A DNA stretch of 64,000 bases from Nansenia antarctica (GCA_963989245.1 OZ022357.1:26378433-26442432), one strand, 5' to 3'. Positions 52,353 to 64,000 are shown, counted from the first letter of the stretch. Program-made: numbers and translations. Notes: a model not told the origin generated them from the letters alone.

Positions 52353-52882
52353 TCTAGTGCAGCCAGGTGAGTTTTCACGGACTGAGGCTTCACTCAATAA
52401 CTCTGGTGAAGCCCAGGAATCAGACAAGAGAAGGTCATCTGGTCATTTATGTAAAAAAAGAAAAGTGGCCTAACTTGTATACAGAACAATGACAGCATGT
52501 TATAAAGCCTTTGTGAATCAGTTCTCTGGCCTGACCATCCCGTATTTCACTGCAGATATTAGAAGTATTTGACTTGATCACCAGCCTCTCAAACGCCCTC
52601 TGACCTGGAGCTCTCGGGGTTACACCAGTGACCGCTACAGAACATATTAACTCATTCACAATACTATTCACAGCACAGACACAATATAGGCTACTGTGCA
52701 TTTATCATTGATTGAAATATTCGTTTTTAAATGAGTTAGTAGCCTACTCACCCTTAAAGAAAATGCTTCTGATAAAATAGGCCTACTTCACATTAATGTA
52801 ATGATGGTTGGAAGGATGAGGCCAAGGCGACTTCTATCAGGTTTCACATTAGTTGGTTGAAAATTCTAATTCCCAACATATT

Positions 52883-53011
52883 GGCCGCGTTCGTAAATTC
52901 GCCGCAGCGCACACTGGGTTCGACGTCATAATGGAACCAAGTCATTTGATTGGACAAGAGGCAGTCACGCGGACGCTCCGGCGCTCTCACAGCGAATTTA
53001 CGAACACGGCC
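52883..53011. mobile_element. 129-bp palindromic MITE
   Basis: GGCCGCGTTCGTAAATTCGC at the left and GCGAATTTACGAACACGGCC at the right are inverted copies. Confidence 0.8.
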
Positions 53012-53429
53012 CATGACTGTAAACATGTCTAATCTAGCATCAAACCCTATAATAAGGCAATGTTACGCGACATGATGCAAATGTTACAAGCTGCACATTA
53101 TTCGAAGTAGCCTACAAGTGGATTTGTTTTTGATTATTTTATTAACAGGGCATTTGTTATTATTTGTTATTATCTCCATAACTTCAGAAACTCACCTGAC
53201 GCTGAAGGGCTTCCCTCGCTGTAGGAAGACACGACTTCAATGACACGATTTACATTGGTCTAACAACTGGACTAATTATGGGCTTTTTTATGGGAATTTT
53301 CTTGCTGTTTTCCCACGGTTTCGCCACTCCAGAGAAGAGGGCACTGTAGCGCGACGTTTTCAACTGTAGTGGTAAAAGTGATGTGTTTCTGCTTGTTCAT
53401 TTATAATGTTCAATAAAAAATAAAATGAA

Positions 53430-53763
53430 ATAAAAAGTCTCTCCAGAGGAACAACTCAGCCAGTCAGGGTGACCGGGCTGTGCCTGTCCTTGCCTACAAG
53501 GTTCTACCAGGTCAATGTCCAGACATGGAGGTCCTAATGACATGGAGGTCCTGAGGACGTCTACTTGGTGCTCCACTGCATCCAAGAGACATCTGGGGAG
53601 GTAGGCGACTGTCCGAAGCTCGTTTATGTCCCAGTCTCATGACCTGACGTGACTGGAACGCACCATAACGCACCATAATTTTCGTTGTTTAAATTTCGTT
53701 GTTTGGTACCTCTACTGTAACAATGACAAATAAAGTCTATCTATCTATCTATCTATCTATCTA
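53430..53763 (+). mobile_element. LINE 3' UTR with TATC repeat tail
   Basis: A non-coding stretch ending TAACAATGACAAATAAAGTC and (TATC)n, the 3' end form of L2-like elements in this window. Confidence 0.6.
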
Positions 53764-54170
53764 TAACGCACTAGGCGTGAATAGGCTTTCACTGCACGTA
53801 TAACTGGGATCTATCGGTAAGAGAGTTGCAATAGTTTAGCAAAATAGAAAAGAGGACTGTAACTGAAGTCACATTTGCAAACTACAATGTAGCCTACCTT
53901 GACTTTATGCCCAGAATTGTGCAATTTTTGTGTACAAATACCGGTCATGTATTTATTATAATGTATTCTGCCCTCCTGGTTATCTGGCCACGCGCACCGG
54001 ACAGACGCGACTGTCGCACTGGATACCGCCCGTCTGCAGATGGGACAGCAGATTGTCTCTGAGAGAGTAACTAGTCTGCTTAGTGACTTTAGTGACTTGT
54101 TGTTTTCCGCAGTTGACAGTAGGACTGTAGGACAGTAGGACAGTAGGACAGTAGGACTGTAGTCTGTAGG

Positions 54171-56919
54171 ATGGCAGCGACCGGCTTGCAGCGGAACTGC
54201 CTTTCTTTATTTGACTACAAGACTGCCAAATACATCATCGCCACGAACAAGAAAGTCGGTGTTTTATACAGATTTGTACAATTGTCTATCATCGGATACA
54301 TTATTGGGTAAGTGACTGGGTTGGTTTACTCTGCTTAAAGTCGCATGTTTTCTTGTAACTTGTATGGGGGCTGGTTAAGCCATATGCATCTCAGACTAAA
54401 CTCAAAGTTCAGTCAAGTCAAGTTCAGGTCGTTGCTATGCAGAAGTGTTTCTGCAATGCGAAATCACAACAGCAATCTTCTCTTTCCCAGATCAGGTGTC
54501 TCACAATGTCTCACTGTGGGAGAGTGGAATGAGGTCTTATTTTTAATTTAACCAGATAGGTCAGTTGAGAACCAATTCTCATTCTTATGACAACAATGTC
54601 TCACTGTGGTCGAGTGGAATGCAGGTCTTATGACAATAGTCATAAACATAAATTCAGGTGTCATTTTGGCCCATTCCTCTACACAGATTGTCTTTAAATC
54701 TTGAAGATTATTCCCCCCCGCAATAAGCATGCACCACTAAGGAAATGTAAGGTTAGGGGGAGGGACGACCCCTGGTCTTCTGATGACATGACAGGGATCT
54801 AGTCTGGGCAAAGGAACTCTGCTTTAGAATCTGATCTGCTTTAGAATATATCTATCTAGATATAGATCTGGTCTCTTTTCTGATGCTTAAGAAACAAATG
54901 CACCACAAATGTATGCTTAAGGCAAGGCAAGTCAAGTTTATTTGTATAGCACATTTCACACAACAGCAATTCAAAGTACTTCACATACAGCAATACAAAA
55001 TACAGCAAGAGGAGGGTCGTAAGAAAATAATAATGACAAGAATATATATATATATGTGTGTGTGTGTATATATATGTTATGGTACCTGTGGGAATAGGGT
55101 ACATGTGGGAAAACTAGGGTTATGGTTAGGTGCTAGGGTGCTAGAGTTAAGGTTAGCGTTAGTGGTAGGGTTAGGGTTAGGGTTAGACATGCCAGAGGGT
55201 TAGGGTTAGGGTCGAGTAGCACCTAACCCTAACCCTAGTTTTCCCACATGTACCGTATTCCCACATGTACCGTAACATATATATATATATATACAGTATA
55301 TATAAAAATATATCTTTCTGCTTACCAGAGATGCATTTGGACATAATGGGTGAAATACATGGTTTTGAAATACACGATTTTGAGGGGGAGGCTAGGGTTA
55401 GGGTTAGGGCTGGGGGAAAGGCCTCTATGATATGCAAGAATGGTCAGATAGGGCAATGTCAGTTGGCGTTTGGTGATGATAAGGTCCAGAGTGTGACCTG
55501 ACTGACCTCGATTATGAGTGGGGAGTTTCACATGTTGTTGAAGTTCAAAAACATCTAACAGGACAGAGATTTATTTGGCTCTGTTGTCCTGAGTTATCTA
55601 CATATTGAAATCACCAGCAATCATTAAACTGTTAAATTCCATAGTAATTATGGAGAGAAGCTCCCTAAGTTCATTGAAAAAGATATTGGGTATTATTATA
55701 TTGATTATTGGGGTTAAAGGCACTTTCTGTACAGTGTCCTTGAATTTGAGAAAGGCGCTTTTAAATAAAATCTATTATTAACAAATAATAAACACACACA
55801 CACCAACCCACCCAAACCCACGCCAAGCTTAAATCCCTTAGTGACGTTGTATTCATTGCGTGTGCTTCATAGGTGGGTGTTCCTGATGAAGAAGGGTTAC
55901 CAGGAGACAGAAGACTCCATCCAGAGTTCTGTTATTACTAAGCTGAAGGGAGTTTACATCACCAACACCACAGAGTCTGGACTGCTGGTGTGGGGGCCAG
56001 AGGACTACGTCATCCCTCCACAGGTTCAGTCACATTTAACCCCTTTGATCACTATTCGGTTGTTAAGTCTGACGTCAAACGTGACGTTTAGCAATTCCCT
56101 GCACCAGAGTACCAGTGTACTACAGCGGTAGAATGACAGTTCAATAGTTTTTTAGACTGGGATCTATTCATACAACAAGGGACACAGCAGCACTTTCCTG
56201 TTTTTCCCATATTTGTCAGTGTCTTTGAGCCTCGGAAAAGCGCTATACAAATATAATGTATTATTATATTATTATATAGCATTTCGAAGAGAGCGCCTCA
56301 GCCAACGTTGGACCTGGAAACACGTCACGACTTAACAACCGAATGACCGTTACTCTTAAAGGAACAGTAGAACCTTCAAGTAAGGTTCATTCTTTATTGA
56401 GTCAATAAAGTGTTCGCTATAAGTCGCACCTGCTGATGAAGATATGGTAACTCCGCATGTGACTCTTGTTTCCAGGGTGAAGCGTCTTTATTTATTGTGA
56501 CCAATCTGATTGAGACGCCAAACCAGAAGCTGGGCTACTGTGCTGAGGTAAGGGAGTTAAAGGTGTGTTGTAGTACGGTCTCGTCTCTATCACCTTATCT
56601 AGAGATATTCTTGTAGAATTTATTTATATTTTTACAAGATATTATCGAGTTTATGCGAATCAATCCGTTTCCATAAAAGGTTTAATTGCGAATCATCTCA
56701 AACTGATGCGAATCACCTCGAAATGCGAATCAGAATGTTTTATGGAAACGCACGCAAGTGTTGTTGCCATTAGCATAGGTGATAGAATGTGGATAAAACA
56801 AGATATCCTACGTCCTTTGCTCTTTCTTATCTGCTGATTTACAACCTTTGTCTCTTTGACCACCAGAGAGGAGTCTAAGATTATCAAGAGAGCATATACA
56901 ATCCCAAGCTATTGTACTC

Positions 56920-56987
<68 letters not shown>

Positions 56988-57940
56988 CGTGCGTGTATGT
57001 GTGTATGCGTGCGTGTGTACGTGCGTGGGTGAGTGTGCTGGCTTAGCTCAATCATAATTTCCATTATGTTCATTTACAGAAGCCCCCTGGTATGTAAACA
57101 GTCTTACCTTCTCAGCCTGCTGAAGATGTTGAAGAGACTTTCCACAACTGACTAATAGAATAACCACCGTGTAGAAGGCCTGTCATCATAGTGTCATAGC
57201 AATGTGCTGTTCTTGGCAGTGTTGTGTTTACATTGAACCAAACATTTACCAAACATTTTCCTGACGCACATCTATACCATTCATCTATACCATTGAAAAT
57301 CTTTTTCCACATTGTTGTTGTGTCGGTTAGATAAGGAGCGAGTTTCACACCATGATAACCCTAACCCTTTGTCACTGAGCAGCGAGGTCGTTGTGATCAA
57401 AGTCTCAGCAGTATTTGTTTAATCTGTGCGGCGTTTGTTCTCAGAGCTTCAAGGTGCTGGACGGCCACTGCAGAGGGGATGAGGACTGTGTGGAGGGTGA
57501 GGCCGTGGTGGCGGGCCATGGTAGGAACACACTCACTGCTCTGTGTGGCGGGAGAGGCCGTGGTGGCGGGCCATGGTAGGAACAGATCACTGCTCTGCAG
57601 AGGGGATGAGGACTGTGTGGAGGGTGAGGCCGTGGTGGCGGGCCATGGTAGGAACACACTCACTGCTCTGCTACATCTGTAGGAACAGATCACTGCTCTG
57701 CTACATCTGGACATAGTCAAATTGAACTGAAGCTGATTCAGATGAAGAAATAAGTGCTGTTTCTTTTACAAAATCCCATTTATTATGGTTTTATTATCTC
57801 ATCTGAAGGACTTAAGAGTGGTCGCTGCTTGAAAAAGGATGTGAATTCTACTACTGGTACTTGTGAGATATACGGCTGGTGCCCCGTGGAACGCAGCTCC
57901 AAACGACAGTAAGAGATCACGCATGCACATATAACTGTAT

Positions 57941-58003
<63 letters not shown>

Positions 58004-61000
58004 CCCTATTTTATTAGTTACATTTAATTAATAACAAAGGACTTCCAGTAAGATCCAGTGATGCAGGTTAACATGTGTTTCCACAGGGGGCTTCTGTTAA
58101 CAAAAGCTGAAAACTTCACCATCTACATTAAGAACTTCATCAGATTTCCCAAATTTGATTTCTCAAAGTAAGTTATCTACGGTATCTAATCTACGGTGCA
58201 GCATGTGCCAAGTATTGTTCAGGCTTTTGTTGGAGACCAGCTCTAGCACAGTTGATTTAGATAATTGTGTTAGTGCTGTACTTTAACAAAAAGTCACACA
58301 CACTATGGGGCGCTTAGGTGGCGTAGTGGATTAAGCGCTGACCATGTACCGCAGGGCTCCCGGTTCGATTCCAGCCGCGGACATATCCTGCATGTCATCC
58401 CTTCTCTCTCTCTCTCTCTCACCCATCCTTCCTGTCATAATCTCTACTATATCTGTCATTAAAAAGAAAAATATGAGTGGGACTGCCCCACTCAGAAAAA
58501 ATTACTTAAAAAAAAAAAAAACACACACACTCCAAGAGAAGAATTGTCCACCCCTAACAGTTTAAAGTTTTCATGTTTCTAATTCTCAGGTCCAATGTCC
58601 TGGACACGTCTAATGAGTCATATCTGAAGAGTTGTCTCCATGACGACGTCCTCCACCCCTACTGCCCCATCTTCCGTCTAGGAGACATAACTAAACAAGC
58701 TGGACACGACTTCCAGGACATGACTGTGATGGTGAGATGAACTTCAGGACATGACTGTGATGGTGAGGTGTCCAGAGCTCTGGATCCAAGGACTAATGGT
58801 CCAGGATGTTGAATGGATATCTCTAAACATATGTCAAAGCTCTACATAGTTGGTTTACAAAGACTTTGTTTACAAACTATAACGCTGAACAAAACAATTA
58901 GCTGATTTATGCTAAACCTTTTGCTCTGTCAAATCAATCATGAAGCATTTAGTTGATTCACAAAGAAGGTTTCTAGGTTTTCCAGCATTTAATCAACAGT
59001 GACTGTGCCCTTCTGCTTATTCTGTTGTTCTTGCCTACATGTGCTTTACAGTTATTGTTTAACATTCGAACAAACAATATGGCCGCTATTAACCAATGAA
59101 TTGTCCAGGGGTATGACCTCTCACATAAATAGTTAAAGTCAAAGAAAATGAATCCTATCATGATGAGGTCGTAACCCTAAAGCCACAGTCAAATAAATCA
59201 AAAGGGGGCACCTTAAATGCATATTTATTATATCTGTGAATGTGACTCACCAAATCTCACATTTGATACACATGCCCTGTGTTAAAGTATTAGGCAATAT
59301 TTAAAAAATGGTCAAGATTGGCCATAGCGTTGGGCTTGGCCTTTCATGTAAATCCCTATAAATCAAAGACGGTTGGTACTATCATTATGAACACAAGGCT
59401 ACACTCTCCAGACTGAAAGGTTATGGAACGTAACCAACTGCATTAGGCTACACTACTCTTCACCCTCTTATGAAGCTTTTAATGATGACTCAGCGTTACC
59501 TTATAACACACTCAGCAATGCAGATTGTAGATTAAATTAATCTACCATATAAAAGACCTGCGTGCAGTAACTATTGTCTTTGAGTTTTTCACCGTTGCAA
59601 TATGTGACACAGTCTGGTCATTTGGTCCGCATGTCGGCAACCAATCAAAATGTTCGGACTTTTATTTTGAAACACGGAACTACGTTTCAACGTCGTTGAA
59701 TCACAACACAAACTCGCTAGTCAAGCCAAAATACAACGCAATGGATTTGGTGAGTAATCCCCACGGCCACCTAGATAACTAGAACACTACTTTACTTTAC
59801 TTCACATAACAACCTGTAGGCTATTAGTTGACTAGTGATGTCTCATTGATTTTCAACAATGCGGAAATGTGTTTTAGTCAGATGTTTTAGTCAGATCAAA
59901 AGTCAGATCATTACATAGGATCCCGACATGAGGACCAAAGCATTAGAACGTGTCACACATGTGACAGAGGTGGTGAAACTGGGAACAAGTCTGGAGCCGA
60001 TTTAATGTTCAGACCTTTATAAATGTAAATACATTTCAGTGTTGTTGAAAATCAATGACACATCGCTAGTCAACTAACACAGCTTGTTGTGTGAGCCTGC
60101 TAACAATGTAAAGTAGTGTTAATAGTTAACCAGGTAGTAGTGGGAATTACTCACCGAATCCATTGCATTGCAATATTTTGGCTTGACTAGCAAGTGTGTC
60201 AACGTTGACATTTATTTTCATTTTTCTGAATAAAAGTCTGAACATTTAGATTGGTTGCCGACTTGTTCCCCCTTTCACCTGCTGCCATCACATATATCTG
60301 TATTAGCTACTGTAGATCAAAGGTTTCATATAAGCTATTTTCCAGTTATGTCTGTTATGTCACAGTTTTCACTTTTTCATTGTGTCAATACTTTCTCCAT
60401 CAGGGTGGTTCAATTGGCATTCTGATTGACTGGAACTGTGATCTGGACAAAGGTTATTCAAACTGCCATCCACGCTACCGCTTCACTCGCCTTGACAAAG
60501 GCTCCAACAACTCCATCACATCTGGGTTCAACTTCAGGTGCAACACATACGCTGACAGCAGATACATTAACAATATATTTTTATATTTTGAAATATGTGA
60601 ATATCTTTTCTGTTTCTGTCCACTACCATGACAGGCATGTTCGCTATTACAAAAATGCCTCTGGAGAAAGCTTCCGGACCCTATTCAAAGTGTACGGCCT
60701 ACGTCTAGATATCATGATTCATGGAAAGGTACGAGAAATCAACTCTATGGCTTCTCAAGAGGATCAATGCTTTAAGTTGTGTTTTCATTGCCTGGTCGTT
60801 GTGCTTCCCTGTAACGTGTTGGCTTTCTTCTTCTATGTTCCTCAGGCTGGAAGGTTTAATATCATCCCCACGCTTATCAACATCGGCTCAGGACTCGCCT
60901 TGATGGGAGCGGTAAATATGTTTGGTTTGTTTACCTCCGACCGACATGGATTTCACAGAAACAACATTTAGTACAGATCTGTACATTCTCTCTACTATAA

Positions 61001-62057
61001 TCATCATAATAACAGTTTATAGATTTGTGTGTTTAAATCCACTATATGTGACAGCAGCTGATGAAAACGTGAATAAGTCGTCAAACGACCATGCATACGT
61101 TCTGAATGGGACGTGCCTAACCATGCAGAGTGTAACTTCCTGCCTTCAAACAGCTCTGGAACAGCCGTGCCTTTTTTACCTACTAAGAGAGCCGCCTCGG
61201 CCCCCTCTTTACAACGCTCAAGCTGCTATTTACACACAACGACCACTAGTTGGCCGCTTGTAAATTAGCCTGCCTCCTACACAGAAAAACGGCAAAATAG
61301 CTGTATACTAGCTTATCCTGATGTGATTTTGAAAAAGTAAGGATACTGGGTGGTAGAACGCACATAGGCTATATAGGAAAAGTCATGAAAGGAGAGTCCT
61401 GAAATTTGATGGAGTGATCAACCTAACCCTCACCCTCACGGCTGTTCTAGTGTTAGCGCCCTTCCAGATTGAGTCACGCTATCTGACGTGAGACAATGGA
61501 CGACATGGCCTCCCCATGTAATCACAGTTAATTTAGGCGAGTGCCACTCATAGTATAACTCTGTGACTGGTATGTGTTCCAGGGGGCCTTCCTGTGTGAC
61601 ATGGTTCTACTATACCTGATGAAAAAGAGCACCTTCTACCGGGAGAGGAAGTTTGAGTATGAGACATTTTAACCCTTTAGCATCAAGAAACTAATAACAG
61701 GAAATCCTAAGTGCATAAGCGTTTGGCACCTTTTGGTGGCTGGTTGTTGTAATTACGCTCAGCTGAAACATGTCTGTAAACATTCATATTCTGAATCTCT
61801 TTATCACACATGAATAACGGCTGTTAACTGCCTACATTTGTAAAACAAACCCCCAAAAATGTCATTTTGGGGGGGGTTTAAACATGCATTGCATACCTAT
61901 TGATATGAGTGTTGAGATTTGGGCCTCTGGTCTCAATGTGCTTCACCCTCTCCCTCTCCACAGGAAGGGCCACAGCAAAGATCACCACAACGGTACAGAG
62001 GAGACGAAACAACCTCTGGAACAGCAACAGCTCACTGACCTTTCACCAGAGACATGA
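54171..62057 (+). CDS. p2rx5: P2X purinoceptor 5-like ATP-gated channel, 12 exons
   Basis: P2X receptors are trimeric cation channels opened by extracellular ATP. Exons: 54171-54307, 55873-56023, 56476-56547, 57445-57520, 57809-57908, 58087-58167, 58590-58731, 60404-60537, 60635-60728, 60846-60911, 61583-61656 and 61964-62057; 406 residues. The N-terminus CLSLFDYKTAKYIIATNKKV is close to P2RX5. TM1 is about residues 32-52 (VQLSIIGYIIGWVFL). The extracellular loop has conserved cysteines (GHCRGDEDC, SGRCLKK, GTCEIYGWCPVE) and the ATP-site sequence AENFTIYIKNFIRFPKF. The loop ends FRTLFKVYGLRLDIMIHGK, then TM2 FNIIPTLINIGSGLALMGA. A short tail ends EQQQLTDLSPET. The position beside itgae, in the same orientation as in human 17p13, supports P2RX5; fish p2rx8 is the main alternative. 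Confidence 0.9.
54917..55000 (+). mobile_element. Fish interspersed repeat (TTTATTTGTATAGCACATTT)
   Basis: AAGGCAAGTCAAGTTTATTT with GTATAGCACATTTCACACA and AATTCAAAGTACTTCACA. The reverse-oriented relative is at 63670-63745. Class not assigned. Confidence 0.5.
55076..55276. mobile_element. Palindromic MITE with telomere-like arms, second copy
   Basis: Starts GTTATGGTACCTGTGGGAAT, ends TTCCCACATGTACCGTAAC. The left arm carries TTAGGG and the right arm CCCTAA. TATATA-rich sequence flanks both sides. Confidence 0.75.
56054..56344. mobile_element. MITE with ATTCGGTTGTTAAGTC ends
   Basis: ATTCGGTTGTTAAGTCTGAC at 56054 is the inverse of GTCACGACTTAACAACCGAAT ending at 56344. It lies in p2rx5 intron 2, and its middle holds a LINE-like tail (AAAGCGCTATACAAATATAA). 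Confidence 0.6.
56668..56752. mobile_element. Small palindromic MITE with GTTTCCATAAA ends, second copy
   Basis: CGTTTCCATAAAAGG is mirrored by GTTTTATGGAAACG, with four GCGAATCA motifs, as at 9308-9470. Confidence 0.5.
56922..57030. repeat. (TG)n microsatellite
   Basis: A TG run ending in GCGTGCG variants, in a p2rx5 intron. Confidence 0.95.
57466..57665 (+). repeat. Tandem copies of the p2rx5 exon 4 end and donor
   Basis: GTGGCGGGCCATG followed by gtaggaac occurs with donors at 57521, 57576 and 57648. The third copy also contains the upstream exon stretch GAGGACTGTGTGGAGGG. Offsets 55 and 127 are not multiples of three. Confidence 0.94.
57943..58000. repeat. (AC)n microsatellite
   Basis: A CA run between p2rx5 exons 5 and 6. 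Confidence 0.95.
58311..58510 (+). mobile_element. tRNA-derived SINE, same family as 14202-14400
   Basis: GGCGCTTAGGTGGCGTAGTG head, B box GGTTCGATTCC and tail GTGGGACTGCCCCACTC followed by an A-rich end. Confidence 0.88.
58711..58770 (+). repeat. 31-bp duplication of the p2rx5 exon 7 donor
   Basis: TTCCAGGACATGACTGTGATG plus gtgaga is repeated as TTCAGGACATGACTGTGATG plus gtgagg. Donors lie at 58732 and 58763. Confidence 0.93.
59633..60262. mobile_element. 630-bp long imperfect palindrome (fold-back element)
   Basis: GTCGGCAACCAAT at the left is inverted as ATTGGTTGCCGAC at the right. Further inward, CTAGTCAAGCCAAAATA pairs with TATTTTGGCTTGACTAG, GGATTTGGTGAGTAAT with ATTACTCACCGAATCC, and GTTGACTAGTGATGTCTCAT with ATGACACATCGCTAGTCAAC. 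The arms cover almost the whole element, in p2rx5 intron 7. Confidence 0.85.
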
Positions 62058-62505
62058 CCCTAACCCTAACCCACTGACCTACAGTATCACCAGAGACATG
62101 ACCCTAACCCTAACCCACTGACCTTTCACCTGAGACATAACCCTAACCCTAACCCACTGACCTTTCACCAGAGACATGACCCTAACCCACTGACCTACAG
62201 TATCACCAGAGACATGACCCTAACCCTAACCCACTGACCTACAGTATCACCAGAGACATAACCCTAACCCTAACCCACTGACCTACAGTATCACCAGAGA
62301 CATGACCCTAACCCTAACCCACTGACCTACAGTATCACCAGACATGACCCTAACCCTAACCCACTGACCTACAGTATCACCAGAGACATGACCCTAACCC
62401 ACTGACCTTACACCTGAGACATGACCCTAACCCTAACCCACTGACCTACAGTATCACCAGAGACATGACCCTAACCCTAACCCACTGACCTACAGTATCA
62501 CCAGA
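62030..62505 (+). repeat. About 40-45 bp minisatellite grown from the p2rx5 stop-codon region, with telomere-like runs
   Basis: CACTGACCTTTCACCAGAGA with CATGACCC, the last coding bases and stop, is repeated about eleven times. The copies have CCTAACCC inserts and a TACAGTATCACCAG variant. It lies in the 3' UTR. Confidence 0.9.
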
Positions 62506-62769
62506 GACAGAATCACCATGGAGGCAGTTCAGCGCCTTATCACCAGCGATAATAACAATGGTCTCTGCTCTCCGTCCAACTTAGGTGACCTGTTTATGAG
62601 CAGGTATTAGCTTTATGAGGTCCTCTACTTACCATCTGTTATTTCTTTACCATCTGTTCTATACTGTCTCAAAATGTGAGGAATTTGCAAAACAAATTAA
62701 GCTACAAGATGACAACCATTAAAACTGGTAGTCAGAAATACTAGTATTCCCTATGATCTTCCCTGTAAC

Positions 62770-63016
62770 AGGCAACTATGAGGAATGTTAATAGTATTTC
62801 TGATACAGAACTTGACTTCAACAGCCACATAAACTCAATAACTAAATCAGCCTTCTATCACCTGAAAAACACAACAAGAATGAGAGGTTTCATGTCCAAA
62901 CAAGATCTTGAAAAACTCATCTATGCATTTGTTTAGAGTAGACTTGATTATTGTAATGGCCTACTAACAGGCCTATCTAAAGGAGCTGGTCTACTAACAG
63001 GCCTATCTAAAGGAGC
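62770..63016 (+). pseudogene. Non-LTR retrotransposon polymerase fragment
   Basis: The plus strand encodes DTELDFNSHINSITKSAFYH, LKNTTRMRGFMSKQDLEKLI and, after a stop, SRLDYCNGLLTGLSKGA, repeated once. This is the RT C-terminal region with an in-frame stop. Confidence 0.75.
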
Positions 63017-63299
63017 TTGATTGATTGATTGAAAACTTTATTAGAAGATTTGCAGAAGTAGGTACATGAAAGTACATATTACATACAAGGTCAACTAACA
63101 GGATAAAAACCCAAGAAAGCCACTGGCTTATTTCAATTGGGGTCCTTGATTCTCAATTCATCGTTACATGTAAGACAGACAAAAAAAACTAGTACTATCT
63201 ACAAGATAATACAGACAAATAACTATTACTATCTACAAGATAAACATTCATCCATCATGGGAAGAACAATACAACAAAACATAAGGAGCTTGTTAAGCC

Positions 63300-63545
63300 T
63301 CATTATGTAATAACCAAAATGTAATAAAAAGTCACTTTCAATATGTAATAACACCACATTATGTAATAACCTGCACATTATGTAATAAATCGCCTGAACG
63401 CAAAATGTAATAACCTTAGCCTCATTATGTAAGAAATGTATTACATATTGTGCAGGTTATTACAAAATGCGGCGGTTGCACTTTTTTGTAACACAATTGA
63501 AAAAATGGAAATGAATCTAACCATGAAAGGCATTATGTAATAAAA
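63300..63545. mobile_element. MITE-like palindrome of ATTATGTAATAA motifs
   Basis: GTAATAACCTGCACATTATG at 63363 is the inverse of CATATTGTGCAGGTTATTAC ending at 63463. Other ATGTAATAA copies flank it on both sides. Confidence 0.55.
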
Positions 63546-63669
63546 TCCCAATGTATTTTATCTATCCATTAACTATTGTCTAATTTAATGTTTTATCTAT
63601 TTACTTCTTATAATTGTTTTTATTCATTGTCATTTTTATTTTTTTATTATGCTCCTCTTGCTGTATTTT

Positions 63670-63745
63670 TTATAAAGTATGTAAAGCACTTTGAATTGCC
63701 CCTGAAATGTGCTATACAAATAAACTTGCCTTGCCTTGCCCGAAT
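63670..63745 (-). mobile_element. Fish interspersed repeat, reversed relative of 54917-55000
   Basis: AAAGCACTTTGAATTGCC with GAAATGTGCTATACAAATAA and ACTTGCCTTGCC. Confidence 0.5.
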
Positions 63746-63764
63746 TATAACACAGAGTACATTA

Positions 63765-63885
63765 CGTTTTACATGTTTGGCATTTAGCAGACGCCTTTAT
63801 CCAAAGCGACTTACAACAAACACGTCTGAGTTAGTGAATCATCTGTCCATCAGCTCTGCTCGGGCCTGGGGCCATTGGCAGTCAT
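63765..63885. mobile_element. SINE-like repeat, family of 48112-48262
   Basis: CATTTAGCAGACGCCTTTAT with CCAAAGCGACTTACAAC, then GAATCATCTGTCCATCAG and GGCCTGGGGCCATTGGCAG. Confidence 0.65.
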
Positions 63886-64000
63886 GGTGCTAGAAGAAGA
63901 AGAAGAAGGATTTTCTGTTGTTGTTGTTAATATAATAATAATCACAATCATATTACGAGATTAATCACACATTTAAAATACTAGTATTTACCTATTTTTT

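Larger units (their letters stand above)
52353..54170. other. Spacer upstream of p2rx5
   Basis: Contains a MITE (52883-53011) and a LINE 3' end (53430-53763). A GTAGGACA repeat at 54117-54165 lies directly before the p2rx5 ATG. No gene was recognised and no core promoter motif can be called. Confidence 0.5.

Overview
The window is nuclear DNA of a ray-finned fish. The genes are split into many short exons with GT-AG introns, and the rest is dense with fish-type repeats: tRNA-derived SINEs, L2-like LINEs, Tc1/mariner and hAT-type MITEs, long CA/TG runs and very large minisatellites. Nothing in it is bacterial. Species is not readable from the sequence.

Five protein-coding genes were rebuilt by joining exons whose reading phases agree. 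(1) akt2, minus strand: the first seven coding exons (PH domain to the start of the kinase domain) lie between 149 and 13662, with 5' UTR exon 1 near 18169-18300. The rest of the kinase runs off the left edge. (2) A ten-exon zona pellucida (ZP) domain egg-coat gene, minus strand, 22507-25279. (3) A ten-exon V-type Ig-domain membrane receptor, minus strand, 26030-32939. (4) itgae, integrin alpha-E, plus strand, 31 exons, 35496-50580, about 1110 residues. (5) p2rx5-like P2X receptor, plus strand, 12 exons, 54171-62057, 406 residues. Integrin alpha-E followed by P2RX5 in the same orientation matches human 17p13, which supports both names.

Layout: 1-18300 is akt2 with huge repeat-filled introns (a 2.3-kb minisatellite, a 1.9-kb 19-bp minisatellite inside a tandem MITE array, a decayed L2). 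18480-21960 holds a G-rich minisatellite and retrotransposon debris, including an array built from a reverse-transcriptase motif. 22.5-33 kb is the ZP gene and the Ig receptor. 33-35.5 kb is a spacer. 35.5-50.6 kb is itgae. 50.6-54.2 kb is a spacer with a 14-bp minisatellite. 54.2-62.1 kb is p2rx5. The right end is repeats.

The most unusual theme is that many exons in all five genes have a splice site caught inside a short tandem duplication (donors in akt2, ZP, itgae and p2rx5; acceptors in the Ig receptor and itgae). In itgae three of these have units that are multiples of three and stay open, so each extra site could add in-frame residues. The genes are not a shared pathway: AKT2 is a signalling kinase, the ZP protein is an egg-coat component, and the Ig receptor, alpha-E integrin and P2X channel are cell-surface proteins of the kind found on immune cells.
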